A DNA stretch of 64,000 nt, taken from positions 1 to 64,000 of the forward strand of contig NBIV01000054.1 in the NCBI GenBank assembly GCA_003194525.1, written 5' to 3'. The stretch is from Gracilariopsis chorda (taxonomy: Eukaryota; Rhodophyta; Florideophyceae; Gracilariales; Gracilariaceae). Positions 28,651-37,537 of this stretch are shown piece by piece. The translations under genes were made by a program, and so were the position numbers. The number at the start of each line of letters is the position of its first letter. Positions within the stretch are counted from its first letter, which is position 1. Below the pieces are notes generated by a model. It was not told the DNA's origin. It worked only from the letters and a program-made list of their open reading frames with translations, and did no database searches.

Positions 28651-29867
28651 GCCTTCGGCGGTGGGTTGGTTTCCTCGACAACGAGTGCTTCATCCCGTTG
28701 ACGGGGGTTTCTATCCGCATAAGCGGGGGTTGCAACAGATGGTTGCGTGATCTCCCGAATCGGGGTGTATGAAGCTTGCCGCGCACGCGGGGTCTGTGGT
28801 AGGGCGTGGGAAAAGTCCGTTTTAGCACGGAGGTAGGAAGCCGTCGGGACGGAACGTTTCTCCTCTGGAGTGAGGGCCTCATAATTTGCCACCACCCTGG
28901 CCATATCCTTCAGTGAACAAATACACTGAGGAGAAGTATGGCCATGGGCATAGCAGAGGTGGCAAATCAGAGCCAGCACCGCGACACGCGGATTATTATT
29001 CCAAGTATCGGAGAAGCGAACCGCAGGGCGGGTGTCAGTCCATCCAGGCCGTTGATAACGGGATTGACCGTTTGAAAACGGGAGTCGTTGGGGTTGAACC
29101 CGACTGTTACCACCGTATAGTACGGGATCTTCTGTTCCCGTATCATGGATCATCTCCGTCGTTGACGGTAACTCACTGGTGGGTATCGACACACCATCCC
29201 CCTGCGCTAAATGCACGGTATCAAATCCCTGTCCAGGGTTCCCATCCGCGGTGAGCGGGAGAGAGGAAGCTTCGCTTTCCAGCAACAACGCCTTGGCGGA
29301 TTTAGACCGATTGTTCGGAGTTCTTGCACGAAGTACATCCCCTTCCGCTCGAGCGTGTTGGACCAGCTCGAGGTAGGTGATCCTTCGCTTGTCCTCCCGA
29401 TAACGGGTAACTAAACTCCGGATTGCCGGGTCAAGACCATCAATGAACATGGTACTGCGCTCCACAGCGGGGTATACGTTACCACATCTGTGGAAAGCCT
29501 TGTTAAGGCGCACCGAGTAATCGGTCTCGGTCTCTCCAGCACGCTGGCGTGTGTCTCGCAAAGCGAGGATAGCCTGCTGAATAGCGGTGTTGGTGGCGTA
29601 GGAGCGCAGAAGATACTGCACAGCCTCCGGCCAGCAAGTAACTCCTCCCTCGGAGGCGCGAGAAGATCCTCTGACAGAGGTGTATTGGTCCTCCGCCACT
29701 CCCCGTAAGAAATACGGTAAAGCCAAATAGGCTTGTCCCTCATTCATACCGAGGATATCGGCCTCCGCTACAAAGCGGGATAGGAAATCCAGTACTAGGA
29801 CTGGGTCCTCTCCAGTAAAATACTGGTTGCGGAGCGAGAGCTGCATTCGCTTAATGCATTCTCGCAC
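28641..29867 (-). CDS. Inner element gag core (capsid and zinc knuckle)
   Basis: About 408 codons in the same frame as the upstream ORF at 29904-30815. The capsid-type region reads YFTGEDPVLVLDFLSRFV, YLALPYFLRGVAEDQY, LNKAFHRCGN and LVTRYREDKR. One CCHC zinc knuckle (CHLCYAHGHTSPQC) binds nucleic acid. A single TAA at 29904-29906 separates it from the N-terminal part. In the relative at 61.4 kb the corresponding codon is GAC (Asp), so the stop here is probably a point mutation. The region is dense in short inverted repeats. Confidence 0.9.
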   Translation of the reverse strand: MRECIKRMQLSLRNQYFTGEDPVLVLDFLSRFVAEADILGMNEGQAYLALPYFLRGVAEDQYTSVRGSSRASEGGVTCWPEAVQYLLRSYATNTAIQQAILALRDTRQRAGETETDYSVRLNKAFHRCGNVYPAVERSTMFIDGLDPAIRSLVTRYREDKRRITYLELVQHARAEGDVLRARTPNNRSKSAKALLLESEASSLPLTADGNPGQGFDTVHLAQGDGVSIPTSELPSTTEMIHDTGTEDPVLYGGNSRVQPQRLPFSNGQSRYQRPGWTDTRPAVRFSDTWNNNPRVAVLALICHLCYAHGHTSPQCICSLKDMARVVANYEALTPEEKRSVPTASYLRAKTDFSHALPQTPRARQASYTPIREITQPSVATPAYADRNPRQRDEALVVEETNPPPKAEN

Positions 29868-29903
29868 CTTTCCCGTACCACGGGGCGTACGTCCAAGTGA
29901 CGA

Positions 29904-30815
29904 TTATTCAAGCCGGTAGTACCGGTATGATAAAAGCTTCCGGTAATCCGGGTTTGTCGGTTTCAATTCCCGGAGACCGGGGTGTCTTCTCCCCTTCTGG
30001 CGGGTTCGGACCACACCTTCAGTGGCCGATGACCGCTTCGAGCGGGAGGAGTAGCCTCGCTTCTCGTCCTCCCAGTCGGAGTCCGAGGAGCTCGAGCTAA
30101 CCGAATGGTTTCGGTATGAGTCCGACGATGTCGAAGAATCGGAGTCCGAATTTTTTCGGTGGTGTTTCCGTCGGTGACGGCGTTTCTTCTTCCCAGCAAG
30201 CTGGTCGTTGTACGATGCCTCGTTTACCGGATCACCCGGGGATGGTTTGTCCATGAGGACGAACTGCTCCAGCGTCTCCAGGCGGGCACCAATCCGATCA
30301 AATCGGGCTTCAACTCCTTCGATGAAGGCGGCGGGTTGTCCCAAACTCTCCAAAACGGAGTTGACGTCAGACCGTAAAATACGGAGTTCCTCGGCGACCT
30401 CCTTTACGGGGGTTGCCGAGACCACCTCTTGGAGGGATATTAGTTCCCCTACAAGGGTGTCATGGGCGGCCCACAGAGCGCGGACCTGGGATTCCAGGGA
30501 AGTCTCCTGGGGGGTGTTATCGCCCGTTCCACGGGGGCTTGAAGCCGCGACAGCGGGAGCAGGCCGGGGTGCCTGGGGCACTGCGGCAACAGCCGTATTC
30601 GATGCTGAATTCCCCTGCGGGGGTGATAAAGAGGGCAAAAGGAGGTTCCGGGGTTCCCGGTCGGGGGTATCATTCCGCGATGAAGCGGCGCCAGCACGGC
30701 TGGAACTTGTCCGTATAGGGATACGGGGTACGAACCGAACTTCGGAAGTGTCCGCGTTGTCGCGGGAGCGACTACGCGTAACCACTGGCTCCGCGTCGGA
30801 GGGATTTCTCGACAT
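29904..30815 (-). CDS. Inner element gag N-terminal part
   Basis: 303 codons: a Pro/Ser-rich head with RSRSRD, then a helical heptad-like region (SLESQVRALWAAHDTLVGEL, LRILRSDVNSVLESLGQP), then a basic plus Ser/Asp tail (KKKRRHRRKHHRK, SDSDSSTSSDS) that resembles a nuclear-localising or RNA-binding patch, ending YRKLLSYRYYRLE before TAA. The same segments, in the same order, are recognisable in the element at 60.5-61.4 kb. Together with the entry downstream it forms one gag of roughly 700 residues. Confidence 0.8.
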   Translation of the reverse strand: MSRNPSDAEPVVTRSRSRDNADTSEVRFVPRIPIRTSSSRAGAASSRNDTPDREPRNLLLPSLSPPQGNSASNTAVAAVPQAPRPAPAVAASSPRGTGDNTPQETSLESQVRALWAAHDTLVGELISLQEVVSATPVKEVAEELRILRSDVNSVLESLGQPAAFIEGVEARFDRIGARLETLEQFVLMDKPSPGDPVNEASYNDQLAGKKKRRHRRKHHRKNSDSDSSTSSDSYRNHSVSSSSSDSDWEDEKRGYSSRSKRSSATEGVVRTRQKGRRHPGLRELKPTNPDYRKLLSYRYYRLE

Positions 30816-30900
30816 GAGAAAATACCGTTACGACGGGAAACGATCACAGAACTTCCGGTGAATGAAAACAAACCTCGTAAGAGGGAAAACACAAACCGAT

Positions 30901-30917
30901 TCTAGGTCGGGAGACCA
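30901..30917 (-). promoter_or_regulatory. Primer-binding site of inner element
   Basis: TGGTCTCCCGACC on the minus strand, three bases inside the 5' LTR end. The same sequence follows the LTR of the element at 60372. It would pair with a tRNA ending GGTCGGGAGACCA; I cannot name the tRNA. Confidence 0.75.
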
Positions 30918-30920
30918 CTT

Positions 30921-31727
30921 TGTGGTGCAATGCCCCAAAGAGGAAAAACACCGAAAGACGTTCGGGATCTTCCTCTCACGAGGTGAACCCAGTTGGGTAG
31001 AGCCCTCCCAGAGGTGTCACGGCGAAGCCGGTTTGTAAGACCAGGGACACCTGTCGCGACTCGCGCAAGGAGGTGAAGGCGAAGAATCGGTATCCGCGTG
31101 AGCGGGGTGTGATCCTCAGTAGAGGTATGTTTCCACGTAAGTGGGGGTGTGTGAGCGGATGCGCACACGAGGGCCGCGGATAGCGGGAGGTGCTACCCTA
31201 AAAGGGGGAAGAAGGAGGGACGAAGTGGGTCGCGAGAGCGACGAGCAGATACGGCAATGCCGGTGGACAGAACTCCCTATACAGGGCGAAACACCAATAT
31301 GATTGGAACAATTATACTCCCAGTGATGGGTTTCTTTAGATGTGCAAGGGGGTTAGATGTCCCGTGGTCTACGGCGTTTCCCTCCAAGGAGGAGTAGAGT
31401 ACGCGCGCAAGCGGCAACAACTAGAGCCAATTCCCCAGGTTGGGGTCCCTTGTTGGGGAAGGTTTACTGGTGCGACGGCAGTGCGCCGTCGCACTAAGTA
31501 CTAGCTTCCCAGAAATGGGTGTGAAAATAATAAATAAAATTAACTAAAATACTCCACATTCCGTGGCAACATCCACTACTGTGGCCAACCGCCAATTGAC
31601 CCAAAACCGTGTCCCACGTGTCCATACCCACCATTGTGGGGCGTAGTTCATATACACACTACACAACCGATAATATCGGGAAAGCGTTCAAGTACCCAGA
31701 ATCCCTCCCTGAAGGCGTTGCACTTCA
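30921..31727 (-). repeat. Inner element 5' LTR
   Basis: 807 bp, TG to CA, promoter-side LTR for the minus-strand genes. The hairpin at 31470-31494 matches the one in the other LTR. Confidence 0.95.
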
Positions 31728-31732
31728 AGCAT
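31728..31732. repeat. Target-site duplication of inner element, right copy (AGCAT)
   Basis: Repeats 20259-20263. After it the interrupted outer LTR resumes with CACTAAAATACTG, matching 37412 onwards. Confidence 0.93.
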
Positions 31733-31853
31733 CACTAAAATACTGTAGTCTTTGCTGGGCCAACAAAGCGTGCAATGTGCTAGACACTACTGGAACATTC
31801 TACACGTGTGTTCCAGTAATGTCTGGCACATTCCGCAACATTAGCGACCGACA
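31733..31853 (-). repeat. Outer element 3' LTR, second part
   Basis: The 121 bp complete the split LTR (942 + 121 = 1063, equal to the intact right LTR). It ends GACCGACA. Confidence 0.95.
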
Positions 31854-32050
31854 CAACCCCAACCTCAAGGGTTGCCACGCCGCGGCAACCTGAAAACCTA
31901 ACCTTCCATCGGGCGCGCAATATACTTCTTCAAACGACGGGCGTGTATTCCATGGCGAGTGTACCGGTTGTGTGGAGAAACCAACGTGTACCTTGGATGG
32001 TGAGCCCTCACCACACGACATGGGCCAAAGTACTTAGAGGAAAAAGCAGG

Positions 32051-35000
32051 TCATTTCACGGTAGTGTTCAGGGCCTTTCCACGAGCCACAAGGACCAGAT
32101 CACCGACTTCAAACTTCGTAATGGAGACTGCATCGACTTCCTTCAAAGGCCTCTGAGCAGAACGTTTAGCTCTATGATTCCTTGATGCGAGCAGCTCCAC
32201 TGAGCGGAACCGGTCGGAGGAGTCCCCAACTCGTGCCACGACACCACCTTCATCGGAGGTCATACGTGGTTTCACGCCGTAAAGCAACTCGAACGGAGAG
32301 ATCCCACTGGCAAGATGTCTGCGCCGGTATCCGTACAGAACTGAAGGCAGGTGTTCGTCCCAACTTGAACGATTATCCAGAGCTTTCTTTCCTATTGCTC
32401 TTTTCAGAGTACCAACCATCCTTTCAGCTCGGCCATTGGACATGGGGGCGTACGCCAAGACCGTTTTCCATTTGATACCATGGTCCTCCAAGAATGAGAC
32501 GAGTGACTTAGAAGTGAAGCATGTAGCATTGTCCGACACCACGATACGAGGGAAATCAAACACGGCAATGATCTCTTTTCTCACGAAGTCTATGACCTCC
32601 TGTGACGTAGACCATTTTGTCGCTACGGCAAGTGGCCAACCAGTCAAATGCTCAACACAAACCAGAATGAAACGGTTTCCGGATTCGGTAGTCGGAAGAG
32701 GACCTGCAAAATCAATCGAGAAGACGTCAAAGAGAGAGGAAATGGGAGTCCGAAGGTTGCTGTAATACCTTGGTAGTGGTGCGAGTCTCTGGCATTCGTC
32801 ACAACTCTTGACGTAGTTGCCGATATCTTCATGCATAGTGGGCCACCAGTATCTCTCAGTGATGAACTTCCTTGTAGTCTTCAAATCCCAGTGTCCAATC
32901 TCATCATGAAATGACTTGATAATGATCTGTCGCCGACCAATAACAGGAACAACTCGCAGTGCGTTTGGCATCCTTCTGAACAATTTTCCTTCCCAGACCA
33001 GGAATGTCTTCACATTTCGTCGGATTGCTTGGCGGAGACGTGCATCAGTCTCATCTGTAGGCAGACCACACAAGAAGCGCGCAATGTTTGCGTAGTATGG
33101 TTCAAGACCGGAGAAGTCGTTAGGCTCAACAGCCATACAAGCAAGGTCGCCTTCATCTTCTAACGGCTCGATCTCGTCTCCGTGAACTATCCTTGACAGA
33201 TAATCTGCTGCGCCATTCTCTTTGCCTGCGCGATACACTATTTCAAAGTCATACTCGGCCAGAAAGTCTAGCCAGCGAGCTAAGCGTCCATGTATATCGC
33301 GCTTCTGAAATGCATATCGTAAAGCCATATGGTCCGTGATTACCTTGAATGGAACAGACGAGAGTAGATACAATCTGAACTTCTTGAGAGCAAAGATAAC
33401 TGCCAATGCTTCTCTTTCACATGCCGAGTAGTTCGTTTCCGCAGCGGTCATAGTACGACTGGCAAACTGCAGAGGATGTATCTTCCCATCTTCCTTTTTC
33501 TGAGAGAGAACTGCGCCGAGTGAAACACTAGAGGCGTCCGTTTCCACAATGAAAGGCTGCTCGAAGTTTGGAAATGAAAGTACCGGAGGCTCAGTCATCT
33601 TTTTCTTCAGACCGTGGAAAGCTTCTAGCATCTCTCTGGTCCAACGCAGCTTCTTATTCCCCGAGGTAGCACTGTGAAGCACGGCGGAGGTCTCAGCAAA
33701 GTTTCTGATGAACCTTTGATAGTATCCGGCTAGTCCCAGAAAAGATCGTAGTTCCGTAGTGGTGGCAGGAATTGGGGCATCCTGGATCTTAGCAATCTTC
33801 TCCTGGTCCACGTGCACTCCATCTCCGTTGATGACATGGCCTAGAAGAGACACCTCCGATAGTGCAAAGAAACATTTGGACAGTTTGAGCTTCAATCCAT
33901 GCTTCGCAATCCGACCAATCACAGCCTTCAAGTGAATCACGTGCTCTCTGAGGCTTCTTGAGAATATGACAACGTCATCAATGTAAACCCGAACGAATGG
34001 AAGTCCTCTTAGCACATGATCCATCATCCGTTGAAAGGTGGAAGGCGCATTCATGAGACCAAATGGCATGACTTCGAACATGAAAGTTCCGTATCTGCAC
34101 ACAAAGGTCGTCATCTCTTTGCAATCCTCAGACATCTTGACTTGCCAGTATCCAGAGAACAGGTCGAGCGTAGTGAAGACACAGCAACCTCCAAGTTCGT
34201 CAAAGATCTCTTCCATGCGTGGCAAAGACCAGCGGTCAGCTTTCATGACTCTGTTCAGCTCTCTGTAATCGACACAAAACCTTGCGCTTCCATCTTTCTT
34301 CGAGGCAATGACAATTGGAAACGACCAAGCAGAGGCTGAAGGGGTAATGATACCAGCTTCGAGAAGAAGATCAATCTCCTTGCGTACGAACTCGTTGTGC
34401 TTCGGCGACATCCTCCTGGCTCTGAAGTAGATTGGTTTGTCAACTGTCAACTCGAAAGAGTGAGAAACAGGCACATCGGCTGGGCGTAAGTCTTTCAATG
34501 ACCAAGCGATTACATTCGAGTCCTTCAGACAAGAAACCAAGTCGTCTCTTTCATTCTCTGAAATGTGCGAGGGTTTTGAAAAGAGTAACTTCTCGTGCTG
34601 CTCATCGGTAGTGATGTCCAATTGCGGGATCTTTTCGGGAGTCTCGCCATGGTTCTTTTCTGTTAGAGCAACCACGAGTTGTTCGTCATTTTCAGAAGCA
34701 GTATCAGAGTCAATAGCGGCGTCAGAATCTGAAGTGAAGTCGTCGCTATCCGTCTGGAAACCCTCTTCGTCTGAAATCTCGACGCGAGCATAGTCAAAGC
34801 CAAGTGTTACTCTTTTTCCATCAATATTCATCTTCATGTGCTGATTTCCGAGGTCAAGGCAGGCTTGTAACGATTCAAGTGTTGGACAACCCACAATGAT
34901 GTCGAATGGCGGACCATCAATAACAAGAAAGTCTAATGGAACGGAGACGCCCTTGAAGGATATAGGGATATCGTATAGTATTCCTCTGCACACGGCGCTC

Positions 35001-35986
35001 TGTCCATTGGCAACAGTTATCTTCTTCGTCGTATGCTTGGGTTCCAGTGCTAGCCTGTCACACAGCTTGGTTGAAATAAGGTTTGGAACAGCTCCAGAGT
35101 CGAGCAAAGCTTCAGTCTCAGTCCCATATATCATAACGGGGACCGCCTTAAGACGTCTAGGGTGCTTACCGACTGGCCCAACAAAAGGGCGTCGAACATT
35201 GCTTTTGCGACCGATGAGCTTACGAATCTCTTTCTTCGCATCATCTGCGTCTCCTCTGATAAGTTGTCCAAAGGTTAGTCCAGAAGAGGCATTCGCGAGC
35301 TCAGTGAGAACGTTATATTTGCTTGCATGGTCTTGAAGACTCTGCTTCTTCGACTTCCTCTGTTTCGGCTTCTTGACTTTCTGTTCATGAACCTTAGGTC
35401 TCCGAACTCTCTCTTCGTATCTTGTTGGATTGAGCAAAAGCGGGATGGGTGCACCACCGTCTGAACGGCGCTGTTTGGGCAACGCTTCACCGTCAGCACT
35501 TCTCTTGGTTGTGGCGACTACATCAGCATTCCCGGCGTTTTCGGTGACAATTGATACGGGGTTGGATCCTTTCTGAAGATTAGATGCTGACTCTTTAGAT
35601 TCCTCATTGGCATCCCATACTTTGCGGGTCTCTTCGGGTCGGATTCTTCGCCAACAAGTGACCTCTGAGTGTCCAATTTTCCCACAACGCGGGCATCGCG
35701 TATCTCGGTGCGGATTAGAGTCACATTGTGAGGCATAATGTCCGGGCTTCTTGCAGTATGAACAAACCTTTTCGTAGTCTCGACGCTCCGTCTGTGTCTT
35801 CTTAACCATTAATGACAGCTGAGCAAACTGCTCAGAGAGTTTGTCGACCTTAGACTCCAAAGCATGAGAGATAGTTTCTTCAGAAGACCTGTGGTTTTGG
35901 ACAATACGCTTAGGTGGGGTACTTAATGAAACGTAGTTCCCCATTGCTTTCCGGGCAGCATCGAAGGCTTTCACTTGAACCTTCAA
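32051..35986 (-). CDS. Outer element nucleocapsid, protease, RT, RNase H, integrase
   Basis: 1311 codons in one frame. Two CCHC knuckles (CSYCKKPGHYASQC, CPRCGKIGHSEVTC) come first, then protease (ALLDSGAVPNLIS), RT (FCVDYRELNRVM, VYIDDVVIFS), RNase H (IVETDASSVSLGAVL, VITDHMALRYAF) and integrase (finger H..H..CDECQ; FSIDFAGPLP, IVVSDNATCF, SNGRAERMVGTLK). It is in the same frame as the gag start (35993-36481), separated by one TAG. All catalytic residues expected of an active element are present. The C-terminus ends shortly after the integrase barrel with no chromodomain. Confidence 0.95.
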   Translation of the reverse strand: MKVQVKAFDAARKAMGNYVSLSTPPKRIVQNHRSSEETISHALESKVDKLSEQFAQLSLMVKKTQTERRDYEKVCSYCKKPGHYASQCDSNPHRDTRCPRCGKIGHSEVTCWRRIRPEETRKVWDANEESKESASNLQKGSNPVSIVTENAGNADVVATTKRSADGEALPKQRRSDGGAPIPLLLNPTRYEERVRRPKVHEQKVKKPKQRKSKKQSLQDHASKYNVLTELANASSGLTFGQLIRGDADDAKKEIRKLIGRKSNVRRPFVGPVGKHPRRLKAVPVMIYGTETEALLDSGAVPNLISTKLCDRLALEPKHTTKKITVANGQSAVCRGILYDIPISFKGVSVPLDFLVIDGPPFDIIVGCPTLESLQACLDLGNQHMKMNIDGKRVTLGFDYARVEISDEEGFQTDSDDFTSDSDAAIDSDTASENDEQLVVALTEKNHGETPEKIPQLDITTDEQHEKLLFSKPSHISENERDDLVSCLKDSNVIAWSLKDLRPADVPVSHSFELTVDKPIYFRARRMSPKHNEFVRKEIDLLLEAGIITPSASAWSFPIVIASKKDGSARFCVDYRELNRVMKADRWSLPRMEEIFDELGGCCVFTTLDLFSGYWQVKMSEDCKEMTTFVCRYGTFMFEVMPFGLMNAPSTFQRMMDHVLRGLPFVRVYIDDVVIFSRSLREHVIHLKAVIGRIAKHGLKLKLSKCFFALSEVSLLGHVINGDGVHVDQEKIAKIQDAPIPATTTELRSFLGLAGYYQRFIRNFAETSAVLHSATSGNKKLRWTREMLEAFHGLKKKMTEPPVLSFPNFEQPFIVETDASSVSLGAVLSQKKEDGKIHPLQFASRTMTAAETNYSACEREALAVIFALKKFRLYLLSSVPFKVITDHMALRYAFQKRDIHGRLARWLDFLAEYDFEIVYRAGKENGAADYLSRIVHGDEIEPLEDEGDLACMAVEPNDFSGLEPYYANIARFLCGLPTDETDARLRQAIRRNVKTFLVWEGKLFRRMPNALRVVPVIGRRQIIIKSFHDEIGHWDLKTTRKFITERYWWPTMHEDIGNYVKSCDECQRLAPLPRYYSNLRTPISSLFDVFSIDFAGPLPTTESGNRFILVCVEHLTGWPLAVATKWSTSQEVIDFVRKEIIAVFDFPRIVVSDNATCFTSKSLVSFLEDHGIKWKTVLAYAPMSNGRAERMVGTLKRAIGKKALDNRSSWDEHLPSVLYGYRRRHLASGISPFELLYGVKPRMTSDEGGVVARVGDSSDRFRSVELLASRNHRAKRSAQRPLKEVDAVSITKFEVGDLVLVARGKALNTTVK

Positions 35987-35992
35987 CTCATC

Positions 35993-36481
35993 CTAATCAT
36001 CAGCGCCACGGAAAACAACGAACTGGGCTAGATCAGCGTATTCCATTACAGCTTTCTTCAAAAGACCAAACTTAGCCTTAGCGTTGAATCCTGCCTTTAA
36101 GAAGAGGTTGTCCATATAGGTCAAGGAACCAACCAAGTCTGCATAATCCAATTTAGCAGAAATTGCAAGGCGTATATCTTCCTCAGGCTCCTCGGCTTTT
36201 CCAAAACGATCAATGAAAGCTTGCTTAACGGAGCGGTAGTCCTTTGCTTCTTCCGAAAGTGAACCATTAACAGCATAAGAATCATAGTAGAACTCAAAGG
36301 CTTTGTTCTCAAGGAAACCAAGCAACTCAAGTGCCATGTCCTCGTCAGTCTTTCCTCTCATTGCAACATTCTCAAAGTAAAAGAAGAACTTTACGACGTC
36401 AATAGAAGAACCGTCATAAGAAGTAAATGCAGCGTTAGAGTCAGAAGAGCTCCCTCCTCGAGAGTACCATGCGGGCGCCAT
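35993..36481 (-). CDS. Outer element gag (capsid part), starting inside the LTR
   Basis: 162 codons from the ATG at 36481-36479. That ATG is in the 5' LTR, 12 nt before its end (36470). The frame continues MAPA|WYSRGGSS straight through the primer-binding site. No other ATG occurs before MRGKTDED, about 40 residues in. Capsid-like helices follow (DEDMALELLGFLENKAFEFY, SVKQAFIDRFGK, KFGLLKKAVMEYADL). The frame stops at TAG (35993-35995), then continues DELKVQVKAF in the next ORF. The stop lies between capsid and zinc knuckles, so it is either a recent mutation or a readthrough site. Confidence 0.85.
   Translation of the reverse strand: MAPAWYSRGGSSSDSNAAFTSYDGSSIDVVKFFFYFENVAMRGKTDEDMALELLGFLENKAFEFYYDSYAVNGSLSEEAKDYRSVKQAFIDRFGKAEEPEEDIRLAISAKLDYADLVGSLTYMDNLFLKAGFNAKAKFGLLKKAVMEYADLAQFVVFRGADD
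36453..36469 (-). promoter_or_regulatory. Primer-binding site of outer element
   Basis: TGGTACTCTCGAGGAGG on the minus strand, directly after the LTR-terminal CA. It would pair with a tRNA ending CCTCGAGAGTACCA. It is translated as WYSRGG in gag. Confidence 0.75.
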
Positions 36482-37532
36482 CACGAGACGGTGACGCAGG
36501 GGGCCAAAACGTTGTAATAATAAAAGCCAAAAGGGTGCTCCTCGTAGCTAAAAGCCCCAAAACAAGTTGAAAACAGTGGGATCAAAAGCACTAAACCCAC
36601 TGGATGAAATAAAACAACACTAGGGAGAGCAAGAGGTTCAATCCCCAAATAAAACTTCTTAACTTCTTTGTTGAAACGGCGCGCAACCCAAGAATTATGT
36701 CAAGGATCACTAAGGGTCAGACCCTCGGCTTCCGGTCAGACACTCCGGATGTGAAGTGGATTCTGCAGCCTAACTACCTCTGCACTAACCAAAAGCAGGC
36801 GCATACAATCCTTACAGGGCTTCCCGAGGAGAGCTACTAACAGCGGGATATGCTTTCACTCTATACCCAAGCTGGCCCTTTGCAGGAAAGGTTGCACGGC
36901 ACGTCGCCTGCGGATAGCTTCCCGTCAAGTACTTCCGTCCGGAAATCACCAGGTCTTTCGACCGACACCGTTATCCGAGCAAAGCTCCGGTGGGGCTCAC
37001 AGACGACAGAAACACCTTTGGTACACACTACCCGTCTCCCGTCCAAGCCTAAGGCGCTTCAACCGGTCTTAGCGACGGTACTTCCCCACCCTATTGGACA
37101 ACTAGCGGCATACGCCTCACTAGAAGCCCTTTATCCAGTGGCGAACGCCTCACTGGTTGTTGATGATAGTTGAAGTGGCTGAAGGTTGATAGGGGGTGGG
37201 GCTTAGATGTTGGTCGATTGTTGAGGTGAGTTCAGACCGAAGTCCGAAGCTCAGAACCTCTTTTTATAGTGTTTAGAGGCACTACAAACGAGCCAAATAC
37301 GCATTTCTACTTGCTAGTTACTCATGTGTGCGTCTAGGTTACTCCATTGGCTTCTAGAGACCTCTGGAGCTGCACACTAACCAATAATAAAGCGACAATT
37401 TGCGCCAGCATCACTAAAATACTGTAGTCTTTGCTGGGCCAACAAAGCGTGCAATGTGCTAGACACTACTGGGACATTCTACACGTGTGTTCCAGCAATG
37501 TCTGGCACATTCCACAACATTAGCGACCGACA
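36470..37532 (-). repeat. Outer element 5' LTR (intact)
   Basis: 1063 bp, TG to CA. Seven differences from the split copy. It carries the TATA box at 37261-37268. Confidence 0.95.
37261..37268 (-). promoter_or_regulatory. TATA box of outer 5' LTR
   Basis: TATAAAAA on the minus strand. Transcription from here would give a leader of several hundred nt before the gag ATG at 36481. Confidence 0.6.
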
Positions 37533-37537
37533 GAGAT
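37533..37537. repeat. Target-site duplication of outer element, right copy (GAGAT)
   Basis: Repeats 19317-19321. Host sequence AATGGCATAG follows. Confidence 0.92.

Larger units (their letters stand above)
20264..31727 (-). mobile_element. Inner chromodomain Ty3/gypsy retrotransposon, 11.5 kb
   Basis: 807-bp LTRs (20264-21070 and 30921-31727) begin TG and end CA with perfect 5-bp target duplications. I count 6 differences between them. On the minus strand the order is gag in two pieces, pol (protease, RT, RNase H, integrase), then a long linker ending in a chromodomain. A 1.8-kb stretch between pol and the 3' LTR holds a long open frame on the opposite strand. Sequence throughout is rich in short GC inverted repeats. 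Damage includes one stop in gag and one apparent single-base loss in pol. Confidence 0.95.
19322..37532 (-). mobile_element. Outer Ty3/gypsy LTR retrotransposon (split by a nested insertion)
   Basis: The element has 1063-bp LTRs starting TG and ending CA, 5-bp target duplications (GAGAT), a primer-binding site, gag and pol on the minus strand. Without the nested element it is about 6.7 kb. Pol order is protease, reverse transcriptase, RNase H, integrase, which defines Ty3/gypsy. I count 7 differences between the two LTRs over 1063 positions, so it is recent. One TAG separates the gag start from the rest of the frame. Integrase carries no chromodomain that I can see. Confidence 0.95.

Noticed and set aside
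2110..36484. Alternative genetic code (TAA/TAG as sense), suggested by in-frame TAA/TAG in three mobile elements
   Set aside because: Host genes here use the same codons as terminators (WD40 and EMG1 genes end in TAA, ORC4 in TAG) at the expected protein ends. Homologous elements have sense codons at the same place.
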